Under the pieces are notes generated by a model, which worked only from the letters and a program-made list of their open reading frames with translations, did not search any database and had not been told where the DNA came from. Of a DNA stretch of 64,000 bases, positions 22,608 through 34,091 are shown one piece after another. Location of the stretch: NCBI GenBank assembly GCA_029204225.1, contig CM055112.1, forward strand, positions 26,798,118 through 26,862,117, given 5' to 3'. Origin of the DNA: Diphasiastrum complanatum (Eukaryota; Streptophyta; Lycopodiopsida; Lycopodiales; Lycopodiaceae). The position numbers and the translations under genes are program-made. Within the stretch, counting starts at the first letter, position 1, and each line of letters opens with the position of its first letter.

Positions 22608-22870
22608 TGCTATGGTGTTTGTGTGTGTGTGAGAGATGGGTTGTGTGTGTGTGTGTGTGATAATTTACGTGTGTGTGTGTTTGAGGATATTGTTGATTTG
22701 TGTGTATGGTGATTTGTGTGTGAGAGAGAGAGAGAGGAAGAGACAGAGAGTGTGAGGGACGGAGAGAGAGAGGATTTGTGTGTGTGCACGCGTGTACGAG
22801 ACATGGTGTGTGTGTGTGTGAGTTTAGGATTTAGGTTTTAGGGTGCTTGGGTTTAGGGTGGGAGAGAGAT
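22551..22870. repeat. GA and GT microsatellites
   Basis: A pure GA tract at about 22551-22605 is followed by several GT runs and short GAGA blocks up to 22870. No coding content; open frames here are repeat artefacts. Confidence 0.9.
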
Positions 22871-22898
22871 ATTAGATTTGCGTGCTTCTGTGTGTGTG

Positions 22899-24527
<1,629 letters not shown>

Positions 24528-24709
24528 TATTAACGTCTTTTCCATGCTGAAAGGCGTATAAGACGAGCAAGTACATCAGATAAGATGGAAACAAGATGGA
24601 TCAGTGCCGTCAAAAACAAACAAACTAAAACCAAACTAACTAAGAAGAGAGTGATATAACCAGGATTATATGGTACGTGTACCATTTACATGCTCAACTG
24701 GACATCTCT

Positions 24710-25759
24710 TCATTTCTCTAATTCAAACTCTATCTCAGAATTAAGACTCTCATTAACTATAGGCTTACGATCCACAAATCTGATAATGCCGTCACAATAG
24801 ATAAGCCGTTTGCCAGTTGATAGAGCTTCTTGTCTTGCTTTCTTACGTTCTTGGACTTGGATGAAAGTAAGATCTTCGTCCAAATAGATTTTGGTATCAC
24901 GCAATTTAGATCGTTTCCCTAAAACTTCGCGCCGGTGAGACACTGACGTGAAGCGGATGACAAGAGTATCTGGGTCCTTCTTAGGTCGCCAGGCAGTTTC
25001 CATACCTTTGCTATGGTGCTGAAGATTTTCTTCCAAAAACTTTTCAGCTTCTTCAACAGCATTTTCGGAGTTCGGGATACCTCTAACACGGACATTGAGA
25101 GCTTTGTGTTCTTGCAGACGGCCCTCGTTGAACGTGGCTGAGATAAACGAAGGTGATGGCGAAAGTGGAGAGAGAGCCCATGATTGGACAGCTGCAGATG
25201 AACCTTTAAGTACATCTACCCATGATTGGACAGCTGCAGATGAACCTTTAAGTACATCTACCCATGATTGGACAGCCGTATGGTGCTGTTCCACCTGATT
25301 TTCGAACTGCTGAATCTTTTCTGAAGTAGCGATTTGGGAAGAATTTTCACTTTTGATATTTGCAACTTCCTTCTTGAGTGCTTCAATGGAAGTGTCTAGC
25401 TTCTGAAGGTGCGATTGCACAGCGAGAAGTAGAGAATCATGGGAAGCAAGTTTCTCTCTATGATTGTTAAGGTATTCAAATAGACGGAGTTGATCTTCAC
25501 GAAGAAGACAGACTAAGGTATATGTGGGGAGAGAAGCAGGTGCTTCTGGAGTGTCTGGAGTGTTTGGAGTCAAGGGAATAGCTATAGTAGTTTCATTGTT
25601 GGTAATAGGATTTGATGGAGAGATAGGAATTGCAACGGGCATAGAAGTAGAAGGGCAAGTTGGATCTGTTTGTGAGGCCGAGGCAATGATGGAAACAGAA
25701 GATGGATCATGAATAACCCCTTTTCGACGAGGCATTTTGCAGATCTGAAGGATAGGCAA
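24710..25759 (-). CDS. LINE ORF1 protein (RNA-binding, RRM-like)
   Basis: A 349-codon uninterrupted frame; the second Met (MPRRKGV, residue 9) is an equally good start. Residues about 10-85 are Ser/Thr/Pro-rich. Residues about 90-185 are heptad-like and charged (YLNNHREKLASHDSLL, IEALKKEVANIKSEN), consistent with the coiled coil that trimerises L1-type ORF1 proteins. A 14-residue unit containing WVDVLKGSSA is repeated just before the globular part. Residues about 225-345 match the RRM plus C-terminal domain pattern: LNVRVRGIP, then VIRFTS, then IYLDEDLTFIQVQERKKAR and a glycine turn. Such proteins coat LINE RNA and act as nucleic-acid chaperones in the RNP. The frame is complete, so this copy may be young. 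The RRM region is the firmest part; the exact LINE clade is not determined. Confidence 0.7.
   Translation of the reverse strand: MPILQICKMPRRKGVIHDPSSVSIIASASQTDPTCPSTSMPVAIPISPSNPITNNETTIAIPLTPNTPDTPEAPASLPTYTLVCLLREDQLRLFEYLNNHREKLASHDSLLLAVQSHLQKLDTSIEALKKEVANIKSENSSQIATSEKIQQFENQVEQHHTAVQSWVDVLKGSSAAVQSWVDVLKGSSAAVQSWALSPLSPSPSFISATFNEGRLQEHKALNVRVRGIPNSENAVEEAEKFLEENLQHHSKGMETAWRPKKDPDTLVIRFTSVSHRREVLGKRSKLRDTKIYLDEDLTFIQVQERKKARQEALSTGKRLIYCDGIIRFVDRKPIVNESLNSEIEFELEK
25179..25276 (-). repeat. 42-bp tandem repeat inside LINE ORF1
   Basis: The unit beginning catgattggacagctgcag occurs at about 25179, 25221 and (partial) 25263. It keeps frame and duplicates 14 residues (AVQSWVDVLKGSSA). 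Confidence 0.85.
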
Positions 25760-25799
25760 GCAAGGATGGCTAGCTAGGCACCATCAGCGATGAACAAGC

Positions 25800-25946
25800 T
25801 CAAAGAGGAAGGGCGATGGAGGGCGCTAGCAGCCGCGATGGAGGGAAGGAGCAGGTGCCAGCATCAGGCGGCCAGCAGCGCAATGGAGCTGCGCCAGCAG
25901 CTGCGATGGAGAAGGCACCAGCCGCGATGGAGAGAGGGCGCCAGCC

Positions 25947-25952
<6 letters not shown>
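25800..25952 (-). repeat. GC-rich short repeats at the LINE 5' end
   Basis: The word gcgatggag with gccagc flanks recurs about six times at irregular 20-40 bp spacing (plus-strand view). Position suggests a 5' UTR with internal repeats upstream of ORF1. Confidence 0.5.
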
Positions 25953-26031
<79 letters not shown>

Positions 26032-26046
26032 AAGAAAGAAAGAAAG
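25953..26046. repeat. GA/CT plus AAAG microsatellite, tail of a second LINE
   Basis: About 76 bp of GA followed by four AAAG units. On the minus strand this follows TTAATAAAGC directly, the same junction as at 24524. Confidence 0.9.
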
Positions 26047-26237
26047 CTTTATTAATGTCTTTTCCATGCCAAAAGGCATATAAGACTAGTAAATGTACAT
26101 GTCAAGTATGTGGTAACCATAGGAGCGTATGAAACGTCTCCAAAACAGTAACAAAGTAGCAATCTAGAGCTAAAGCTATATACTGAAATAGATGTGATGC
26201 TATTAGAAACATGTGGGAGCATGTATACTGCTAACAG

Positions 26238-27287
26238 TCATGAGTGAGATATGACGTTATCATCTAGTCCTGTCCTGCTGGTGCTGATGATATAGAAGGA
26301 TGTAATACGGCCTGTGGCATGAAGGGCCACTGGTGGTCTCTGACGTCGTCTGAGAGGATGAAGAGGTCTCCTCGTGATAGGTCGAGTAGCTCGTGCTGCA
26401 ACATGGGTATGTGTGAGACGCTGTCTCTGGTCTCTGTGGGCAAGTAGGTCATCATCATCATCGTCACCGTCATCAAAACGTCCTCTCCTCCTGGAGAAGA
26501 AAGAAGTGATCTGAGGCTGAGAAACCTGACTCGACTGGGCTGTCTGATACAAATCCTGTCGTAGTATAAACATCTCTTGTATCATGAGTGCCGCGCATCG
26601 GGAATCCTCATAAGCTATGAGCGATCGTAAGGTGACAGGTGTGTCTCGGAACAAACAGTGGTATCTCCCTCTGATCTCGTAATATACCGGGCACCTAAAG
26701 ATAAAGTGCTCCTCTGACTCCACCTCCTCTAAAGAGCATAACTGACAAATCCGCTCCTCTCTTGGGGTACCCTGGAATTTACCAGTCTCAATAGCCAACT
26801 GATGTGATGATACACGGAGCTGTCCCAATGTAAATCTGAGGCAATGTGATAGTCTCGAGTCCAAATAATGCGGTAAGACCGGGCCTGCTATGTCAAGCTC
26901 AATAAAATGAGTCCAGTAGTAGCCGGGTTTCACCCCAAGCTGTCGCCCCCAAGTGCGGTCGAGATATGCCCGATATAAGATGCACCTGATATACTGATGA
27001 GTACCTGAGGGGAGCTCTGTAATGGAGATACCAAATGACTCAAGGAGGAAATGGGATGCCTGAGAGAACCACGATAGTCGATAGCCCTGGTCATGAAGAA
27101 AGTGTGAGGAGACCAGTGCTGTCTGTGTATATCTCATATCCTCATCGGGCAGAGCCTGGATTCTCTGACTGAATGTATGTGATAAGCTGGAACGCGGCAT
27201 ATATCTGAATGGGTGGAACGACAAACTCTGCAAGAAGGATCTCATGTGGAACCGAGAGAGAGAGAGACCAGCACATCTGCATCTCAT
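26238..27287 (-). CDS. LINE ORF2 C-terminal fragment
   Basis: A 349-codon open frame without the RT palm, so it is only the end of ORF2. The central block ERICQLCSLEEVESEEHFIF followed by RCPVY gives a C-x2-C-x9-H-x4-C knuckle of the type near the C-terminus of many LINE proteins, preceded by LRVSSHQLAIETGKFQG. The following IRGRYHCLF and the acidic/Arg-rich tail (SRRRGRFDDGDDDDDD) fit a terminal region. The initiator Met is an artefact of 5' truncation. No expression is expected unless from a flanking promoter. Confidence 0.6.
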   Translation of the reverse strand: MRCRCAGLSLSRFHMRSFLQSLSFHPFRYMPRSSLSHTFSQRIQALPDEDMRYTQTALVSSHFLHDQGYRLSWFSQASHFLLESFGISITELPSGTHQYIRCILYRAYLDRTWGRQLGVKPGYYWTHFIELDIAGPVLPHYLDSRLSHCLRFTLGQLRVSSHQLAIETGKFQGTPREERICQLCSLEEVESEEHFIFRCPVYYEIRGRYHCLFRDTPVTLRSLIAYEDSRCAALMIQEMFILRQDLYQTAQSSQVSQPQITSFFSRRRGRFDDGDDDDDDLLAHRDQRQRLTHTHVAARATRPITRRPLHPLRRRQRPPVALHATGRITSFYIISTSRTGLDDNVISHS

Positions 27288-27289
27288 TC

Positions 27290-27590
27290 ATAACATATGC
27301 ATCATGTTCAACCATTTAACATAACACGCTAAACCCGACACCCTAACAAATGGCACAATGAACATAACACCATAAACTCTAACAAATCATCATAAACCCA
27401 CAACCCCACAACCATAAACAAGCCACAACCATAATCATCATAACCACATCCATAAACATCATCAACGCCACCCCACGTCCTCATTGTGTCGTAGGCATTG
27501 CACCACGGGTATGTGCAGATTCAACATCAAAGCAGCACTTGTGTAGCATACACTTAAACCTGTGTAGAATGTATTAATGGTCTAGGAATA
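27290..27590. other. Short spacer, A/C-rich
   Basis: No gene. Repeated ccataa/cataacca words (27330-27450) form a loose simple repeat in front of the roughly 360-bp repeat array. Confidence 0.4.
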
Positions 27591-28020
27591 CAGTCCATAG
27601 GTTCGTGAAGCGGGTATGAACCCAAGGGACCGAGCCTGGCTCGATTCGGGTATCGTCCGGTCAAAATGGCCGTTCGACGGGACAAAACGCAATTAGGTCA
27701 ATTGAATTGGACTAGTTTTGCAGCTTTTCGTCCAACGGCCCCATTTCTTCAAACGGGATCCATTTCAGGTGCCGTCTGTTTCGGCCAGTGGACAACCTCG
27801 ATAGGAACCTGTGGGAACAAACAGGACAAGGAAACGACCGACGGTCGGCCTGCAACGTCCGTCCGAAGTTCGACGTTAAACATGGCTTCAAGGACACGTC
27901 GCGAGGGACGGGACCAGAAAACATTTGGAATCACAAAATGGCCCAGAAATACAGTCCACGGATTCGTGATCATGATACGAACTCATAGGACCGAGCCTGG
28001 CTCGATTCGGGTGTCGGTCG

Positions 28021-28462
28021 TGTTAGAATAATAAATGTAAATGATGTAGAAGCCATAGGTTACTATGACTCAAAAGGTCGAGCTCTGTGTAACCATGGTC
28101 ATTTATATTTAGGCCCAAGTTAGTATGAAACTAACTTGTAGGGACTCGTGGGTCCACTAGGGGCCTATACATGTGAATTAAGTACCTAACTTGTTATTGA
28201 GGGTACTTAATTATTTTATGTAACTTATGGTAGCTAGATAGCCATTAGTCAAGTTATTGGACAGCCAACAGTCATGAAGGTAGATAACCATCTTGGACTA
28301 CTTATATGTAGCCATTCATTTGTATGAGACACACTTTTGTTAAGCAATCTACTGTTCATATTGGCTGTCCACAAGTTTCTACAAGAGGGTCATCTAACCA
28401 TCTCTCTCTTCTCTTTGAGAATACTTTGTGTTAATGAATAGTCTTGATTCTGGATTCCTACA
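28021..28462 (+). repeat. 5' LTR of the Copia element
   Basis: 442 bp, TG...CA ends, direct repeat of 30353-30795. It should hold promoter and polyadenylation signals. Confidence 0.9.
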
Positions 28463-28475
28463 TGGTATCAGAGCC
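28463..28475 (+). promoter_or_regulatory. Primer-binding site (initiator tRNA-Met type)
   Basis: TGGTATCAGAGCC directly after the LTR, complementary to the 3' end of plant initiator tRNA-Met; the standard site in plant Copia elements. Confidence 0.9.
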
Positions 28476-29100
28476 ATTTTTCAGAATTGATTGCTTGCTG
28501 GAGGGCACCCAATAGGTAGCCACATTTCTCCTCTTTTGGTTCATAAAAATCAGAATTTTTCTGATCTGTGTGGAGAGAGAACTGTTCGGCTCCTTCTTGT
28601 TTTTTGTGTAGGAAATTGCAGGGAAAAGCTTGGAACCTCCACTCATTTGGGAGCCAGCAGTAGGGCGCCCATGCTCAACTAGTTTTCATGTGATTGAAAT
28701 CAGATTACATGCTTCAAATATCCGATTTTTTTTCTTGGAGGAGGGCGCCCATCTACCTTGAAGACAAATGTGTTTTTGACACATTTTTAGTGGCTGAAAT
28801 TTTTCTGTTTTTGAGCCTGGAAGAAGGTCTTACCATCTGCTCCATCAGCACATTGAGTGCACACCATTTTACCACAAAAGTTTTGGTTGTGGTTTTGGCT
28901 TCATTGGAAGCCTGCATATTAGTTAGTATTCTGATTTTTCAGCAGAATACAGCCACCTATATCTTCTTGTGAATGAGCTATTGCATGTGGTGTATTGCAA
29001 TCTATAGTGCTCATTAATTCAGCTTTGATCTTGCTGATTATTTAGTAGATTTTGGCCTGGAATCTGTTTTTCCCATCGACTATTAGCTAAATTTTCAGAA

Positions 29101-30309
29101 ATGGCTAAAGAATCTGAATCTATAGGTTCTTTGTTCAATGAAGATAGGTTGGATGGAACTAATTTCTCCTTGTGGTGCTACATGATCAAAAACCTCCTTA
29201 TTGCTAAAGGTTTGTTTGAAGTTGTAAGTGGTGATGAAGAGATGCCACCTAGTTTGGCACCTACTACACCGTCAAGAGCTACTTCTTCAACACATGTGGC
29301 GGTGTCTTCCGAAGGACAAAAGAAGTGGGATCGACGTGACGCACAAGCACATTCGGTCATAGCGATATCCGTGAAGAGATCAATCCTACCTCACATTCGA
29401 TCATGCAAGACTTCCAAGAGTGCTTGGGAAGTACTTGCCAAGATGTTCCAAGTGAAGAATACGACAAAAGTGCTTTTTCTACGTAATCAACTCAAAAAAA
29501 TCAAAGATGGAAGCAAGGTTCAAGGTGTTGACAACGCCTCCTATCCAATTGAAGGCATTGGATCTATACCCCTCATTCTTCCCAATGGAGAAGAAAAGTA
29601 CATTCGAAATATACTTTATGTTCCTAAGATTAAGAAAAATCTCATTTCGGTCTCTACATTTTACTTATGCAACTCAAGACCGGACATATCTTATAGTGTT
29701 TCCCTCATGAGTCAATTCATGCATGCTCTGTTGACATCACATTGGAAAGCATTGAAGAGGATCCTTCGATATCTTCAAGGAAGTAAAACACTTGGTCTGT
29801 TTTATCCTTCTAGTGATGATGCATGTTTGGCTGGTTTTTGTGACTCGGATTGGGGTGGAGATCAAGACACTAGACGCTCTACTAGTGGTCATTGCTTTTT
29901 CATTGGAAATTCTGTAGTTTCTTGGTTAAGCAAGAAGCAGCCCACCGTTGCTACATCCTCAAGTGAAGCAGAATATAGAGCAACGTTTTCAACCACTACG
30001 GAGTGTATATGGCTGAGACAATTACTTGTTGATATGAAGCATGGCCAGCCCTCAGCTACTCTCCTATTTACGGATAGTCAAAGTGCTATTGCCATTGCAC
30101 GAAATCCAGTATTTGATGCAAGAACAAAGCATATCGAGATCCACTATCACTTTGTTCGGGAGAAGCTTCATAATGGCGACATCACGCTTGAATATTGTCC
30201 CACGGAGGATAATATTGTAGATATGTTCACTAAGGCATTGCCTAGAGTTCGATTTAAAGCTCTTTGTGAAGCTTTAAATTTAAAGCAACATGCTGATTTT
30301 TTTACTTAG
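29101..30309 (+). CDS. Copia gag-pol deletion fusion protein (402 aa)
   Basis: One intact 402-codon frame joins distant parts of a Copia polyprotein. Residues 1-140 are the gag N-terminus (FNEDRLDGTNFSLWCYMIKN, then KSAWEVLAKMFQ and LRNQLKKIKDGSKVQG). Residues about 145-190 match the segment before integrase (ILPNGEEKYIRNILYVPKI, KKNLISVSTF). Residues about 193-395 are the end of RT and RNase H: RPDISYSVSLMSQFM, WKALKRILRYLQGSKTLGL, then the catalytic-type blocks GFCDSDWGGD, ATSSSEAEYRA, LFTDSQSAIAIARNP and KHIEIHYHFVREK. Missing are zinc knuckle, protease active site, integrase and the RT palm, so about two thirds of a normal protein of roughly 1300 aa is gone. Both joins keep frame. Possible role: a gag-like product packaged by a full-length relative; equally it may be an accident kept open by youth. 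Confidence 0.85.
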   Translation: MAKESESIGSLFNEDRLDGTNFSLWCYMIKNLLIAKGLFEVVSGDEEMPPSLAPTTPSRATSSTHVAVSSEGQKKWDRRDAQAHSVIAISVKRSILPHIRSCKTSKSAWEVLAKMFQVKNTTKVLFLRNQLKKIKDGSKVQGVDNASYPIEGIGSIPLILPNGEEKYIRNILYVPKIKKNLISVSTFYLCNSRPDISYSVSLMSQFMHALLTSHWKALKRILRYLQGSKTLGLFYPSSDDACLAGFCDSDWGGDQDTRRSTSGHCFFIGNSVVSWLSKKQPTVATSSSEAEYRATFSTTTECIWLRQLLVDMKHGQPSATLLFTDSQSAIAIARNPVFDARTKHIEIHYHFVREKLHNGDITLEYCPTEDNIVDMFTKALPRVRFKALCEALNLKQHADFFT

Positions 30310-30344
30310 TGAATACATGTCATTTCTACATGTCATTTTCATTT

Positions 30345-30352
30345 AAGGAGGG
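30345..30352 (+). promoter_or_regulatory. Polypurine tract of the Copia element
   Basis: AAGGAGGG immediately before the 3' LTR start. Confidence 0.8.
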
Positions 30353-30795
30353 TGTTAGAATAATAAATGTAAATGATGTAGAAGCCATAGGTTACTATGA
30401 CCCAAAAGGTCGAGATCTGTGTAACCATGGTCATCTATATTTTAGGCCCAAGTTAGTATGAAACTAACTTGTAGGGACTCGTGGGTCCACTAGGGGCCTA
30501 TACATGTGAATTAAGTACCTAACTTGTTATTTGCGGTACTTAATTATTTTATGTAACTTATGGTAGCTAGATAGCCATGAGTCAAGTTATTGGACAGCCA
30601 ACAGTCATGAAGGTAGATAGCTATCTTGGACTACTTATATGTAGCCATTCATTTGTATGAGACACACTTTTGTTAAGCAATCTACTGTTCATATTGGCTA
30701 TCCACAAGTTTTTACAAGAGGGTCATCTAACCATCTCTCTCTTCTCTTTGAGAATACTTTGCGTTAATGAATAGTCTTGATTCTGTATTCCTACA
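30353..30795 (+). repeat. 3' LTR of the Copia element
   Basis: 443 bp, TG...CA ends; about 14 differences from the 5' LTR, including one single-base insertion. Confidence 0.9.
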
Positions 30796-31344
30796 GTTCG
30801 GTCAAAATGGCCCTTCGACGGGATAGAAATGCAATTAGGTCAAGCGAAATGGACTAGTTTTGCAGCTCTCCGTCGTCCCCGTTTCTCCAATCGGGATCCG
30901 TTTCAGGTGTCGTCGGTTTCGGCCAGCGGACAACCTCTATTGGAACCCATGGGAGCAGACGGGACGAGGACCGGACGGACGACAGGCCCAATATGCCCTT
31001 CCGAAGTTCGACATCAAATAGGGCTTTAGGGAAACTTTGTCCGTTCGGGACCTGAAAACATTTGGAATCGACAAAATGGTCCAGGAATACAGTCCACCGA
31101 TTCGTGATCCAGATACGATCTTAAGGGACCGAGCCTGGCTCGATTCGGGTGTCGTTCGGTCAAAATGGCCGCTCGACGGGACAGAAACACAATCAGGTCA
31201 AGCAAAATGGACTAGTTTTGCAGCTCTTCGTCCAACGACCCAATTTCTCCAAACCGGATCCGTTTCGGGTGTCGTCGGTTTCTACAAATCCTAAAGCTCG
31301 CCAAGAACCTGTGGGAGCAGATAGGACGAGGAACGGACGGACGG

Positions 31345-31680
31345 CCTGTAGTGAATGAAACAGTTTTGCATAAGTAATTAGTAAGCTGTTGAAGTTCATC
31401 CGGGGGGAAACCGATCACATCATATAAGACATAGTACTGTGTAGGTCTCGTGGTTCCCTGTAGCGAATGAAACAATTTTGCATAAGTGATTAGTAAGCTC
31501 TTGAAGTTCATCCGGGGGGAAACCGATCACATCATATAAGACATAGTACTCTGTAGGTCTCGTGGTTCCCTGTAGTGAATGAAACAGTTTTGCATAAGTA
31601 ATTAGTAAGCTGTTGAAGTTCATCCGGGGGGAAACCGATCACATCATATAAGACATAGTACTGTGCAGGCCTGTGTTGAC
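31345..31680. repeat. 112-bp tandem repeat, three copies
   Basis: Units start at 31345, 31457 and 31569 (cctgtagtgaatgaaacag...). Each contains gttcatccggggggaaaccg. Copies are nearly identical. Decayed extra copies occur at about 31725 and at 32220-32395, so the family once extended further. Confidence 0.9.
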
Positions 31681-32216
31681 AGAGATAGCAATACTTCTTG
31701 CAGGATGGTCGGTCCTGTGGTTCCCTGAAGTGAATGGCATAGTTCTGTTGACCATTCACCCTAAATCTATCTCATCACATAGGCCATGGTACTATGTAGA
31801 ATGCATTAATGGTCCAGGAACAGTCCACAGGTTCGTGATCCCGATACGAACCCAAGGGATCGAGCCTGGCTCGATTCAGGTATCGTTCGGTCAAAATGGC
31901 CCTTCGACCGGAGAGAAACGCATTTAGGTCAAGCGAAATGGAGTAGTTTTGCAGCTTTATGTCCGACGGCCCCGTTTTTCCAAACGGGGTCCGTTTCAGG
32001 TGCCGTCTGTTTCGGCCAGTGGACAACCTCGATAGGAACCTGTGGGAACAGACAGGACGAGGAAACGACCGACGGTTGGCCCGCAACGTCCGTCCGAAGT
32101 TCGACATTAAACAGGGCTCCCGGGACACTTTGTCCGGTCGGGACCTGAAAACTGGGAGATATTTCGGAGGCCCCGTGTTGGTACGCAAAATTTCGACCGC
32201 GTGTTGTAGCGTGTTG

Positions 32217-32395
32217 AAGTAGTGCCATAAGTAATTAGTAAGCTGTTCAAGTTCATCCGGGGAGAAACCGATCTCATCAACCGAGACACAGTAGTGTGTA
32301 GGTCTTGTGGTTTTCTGTAGTGAATGACACAGTTTTACATAGATAATTAGTAAGCTGTTGAAGTTCATCGGGGGGGAAAAGACAAACTAGTGTGT
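32217..32395. repeat. Diverged copies of the 112-bp repeat
   Basis: Two partial units with agtaattagtaagctgtt and gttcatccgggg/cgggggg motifs continue the array after the last 360-bp repeat. Confidence 0.75.
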
Positions 32396-32409
32396 AGGTC
32401 TTCTGGTTT

Positions 32410-32570
32410 CCTGTCTTGAGAGCTTGTCACTCTTCTGGTGAGCATTGATTTCCCCCAGAGACTTCTGGTCCTGAGAGCTTGTCACTCTTCTAGTGAGCGT
32501 TCACCTCTCCCAAATCCTCTGGTGAGCATTCACTTCTTTGAGACAGTCACTGATGCACCCTAAACCCCAA
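32410..32570. repeat. Short tandem repeat (~56 bp)
   Basis: gagagcttgtcactcttct recurs at 32417 and 32473, followed by ggtgagcattcact variants. Non-coding. Confidence 0.6.
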
Positions 32571-32894
32571 ATCAGTAATATGTTTGCCATACAAACCATC
32601 ATCTTCACTCAAAACCACTTTCAGATCTTTCTTTGCCGCTTTTTTGGAGCTTAGTTCCCAATGAAGGTTCATAATAATTTATGAACTGCTCATTACTCAT
32701 CGTTGTTTGGTAATATCTCAGTTATGGGAGGCATGAGCAGTGGTTAGGTCTGTTGCAAATTTTTTTGGTACCGTTTTCCTATTTTTTAACAGGAGGGGGC
32801 AAGTGGGTGCCAGACACCCTCTGATAATCAATTCCGGGGGAAAAATAGGGGCCATAAATTGCTTTTATTTTGCTTTTGGGATGGGGGACAACGT

Positions 32895-33035
32895 GGGCAG
32901 GTGTCTGTATTTTTTTTTTTTGAAAAAAAAATTTTTCAAAATGGTGGACACGTTTGGACGCGGATGCACCCCTGACGTATCTGCGTCCGGATGCGGACGC
33001 GGACGCGCGTCCGCGTCCAGGGTCCGCTTCCTTAG
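32895..33035. repeat. GC-rich subterminal repeats, right end of the hAT composite
   Basis: A T-run and A-run followed by several GGACGCG/GCGTCC words, mirroring 22375-22540. The window 32571-32894 has no gene. Confidence 0.5.
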
Positions 33036-33071
33036 TTATGGACACATAGATAGTATGCATATGAGTACCAC

Positions 33072-34091
33072 TTACTTTTTGGACTCGCAACTATTATAGT
33101 CTTGTTTTATTTTTTGTTTGAGCTTTCTTTTGCTGGCTTCTAGTTTTAAATTCTTTAGACCTATTTGGGTCAATTTTTGGAATAATATATTATTTTCAAT
33201 TTCGAATCTAATCAGTCTTTTTTGGGCATAAATAGGGGCCAAAGACACATTTCTAAGATTACTGAGTTTGATGTCTTGAGCTCTTTGTAGGGGATGTTGA
33301 TAACTTTGTGGTAGAACTTGGAAAGTGCAACTTACATGCTTTAGCCAAAGCACATGCCTCCCGTACATCGCCATCTCTTGCCAAAGATTTAGGAATCTGA
33401 AGAGTAGACTCCTTGCACATAGCATCCATAATGGGAAGATCCAACTCCTTTTCACATGACTCCACTTGTGTTATCTCCTCCTTGGCCATCAATCCACCAT
33501 GATTAGCTGTCATATAAGCATCAAGCCTAAAAAGTCTCCCAATCCTGATCCGTCTTGCAATGAATTTACCACTCTTCATGATCAAGCAACCATTTCCAAC
33601 AAATCTAACAAAGAAGCCTTTGTCCAAAAGTTGCCCACCACTCAACAAATTCCTTGTTATGCTAGGAACATAAAGAACACCTTCAAGCTTGGCTTTCTTG
33701 GTAGATCCAAGACACATATGGACTAATCCCTCTCCCTCAATCTTGAGTTCACAACCATTTGCATCAAGAATGAATTTCTTAGACCCAACAAAAGGTAAGA
33801 GTTGAGAGAAATACTCTTTGTGACTTGTCATGTGGGAGGTAGCCTCACTATCTATCCACCAAGGCTCATCTTCACCTTTGAAGCTTGTTGAAGGAAAATT
33901 GGACACCATAAGTAACTCCTCAAGGTCACTCTTGCCACCTTCTTGAACTTAATTTGATTGCTTGCCTTGTGCCTCCTTCCTTTTGAAGCACTCCTTTGCC
34001 AAATGCCCTCTTTTACTGCAAAAGTAGGTGCCTCCAATAGGTAGCCTCCTATTGGTGCCATGAGGAAAAGGTACTTGTACACAAAGTACAA
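33072..34091 (-). pseudogene. Ty1/Copia zinc knuckle, protease and pre-integrase region
   Basis: Minus-strand frame 33909-33259 (216 codons) plus flanks. Upstream, about 34025-33985, the remains of a gag knuckle (FCSKRGHLAKECFKRK, first Cys lost). Then the protease block EPWWIDSEATSHMT (about 33870), where the catalytic D-S-G has become D-S-E. Next come ILDANGCELKIEGEG, GVLYVPSITRNLLSGGQLLD and GNGCLIMKSGKFIARR, typical of the segment between protease and integrase. The frame ends shortly after ACALAKACKLHF, the usual integrase finger region in weakened form. Integrase core and RT are missing. The changed protease and truncation make it a fossil. Confidence 0.75.

Larger units (their letters stand above)
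25953..27290 (-). mobile_element. 5'-truncated LINE copy (ORF2 3' end) with CT tail
   Basis: Minus-strand ORF2 C-terminus (27287-26238), about 190 bp of 3' UTR with a perfect terminal hairpin ATGCCTTTTGGCAT (26079-26066), TTAATAAAGC, TTTC units and a CT tail. It shares the last 40 or so bases of its 3' end with the ORF1-only copy, so both belong to one family or to partners using the same machinery. 5' truncation is the normal outcome of target-primed reverse transcription. Confidence 0.65.
28021..30795 (+). mobile_element. Short Ty1/Copia element with two LTRs, non-autonomous
   Basis: LTRs at 28021-28462 and 30353-30795 start TGTTAG and end CTACA. By hand alignment they differ at about 14 of 442 positions (about 97% identity). 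Primer-binding site TGGTATCAGAGCC follows the 5' LTR with no gap; the polypurine AAGGAGGG precedes the 3' LTR. Flanks GGTCG and GTTCG are a 5-bp target duplication with one change; the uninterrupted repeat at 31150 reads GTGTCGTTCGGTC. The internal part is only 1.9 kb, with one fused open frame, so the element cannot transpose by itself. Confidence 0.9.
27590..32160. repeat. Array of ~360-bp repeats (interrupted)
   Basis: A unit starting TCGGTCAAAATGGCC and ending with a box containing CGAGCCTGGCTCG occurs at 27657-28020 (continuing after the Copia insertion at 30796), 30800-31157, 31158-31344 (partial) and 31889-32150. A leading partial copy lies at 27590-27656. Distance between complete starts is about 358 bp. 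Copies differ at many positions. Open frames across the units are not conserved, so I treat it as satellite-like non-coding repeat. Confidence 0.75.

Noticed and set aside
27666-28031. Open frames in each ~360-bp repeat unit (also 31775-32368)
   Set aside because: The frames differ between units and are not conserved, so the repeat is better read as non-coding.
30353-30795. Tandem host duplication of 28021-28462
   Set aside because: TG...CA ends, primer site, polypurine tract and target duplication show they are LTRs.
31212-31759. Repeated peptide MNFNSLLITYAKLFHSLQ on the minus strand
   Set aside because: It is the translation of the 112-bp tandem repeat; no start context or family.
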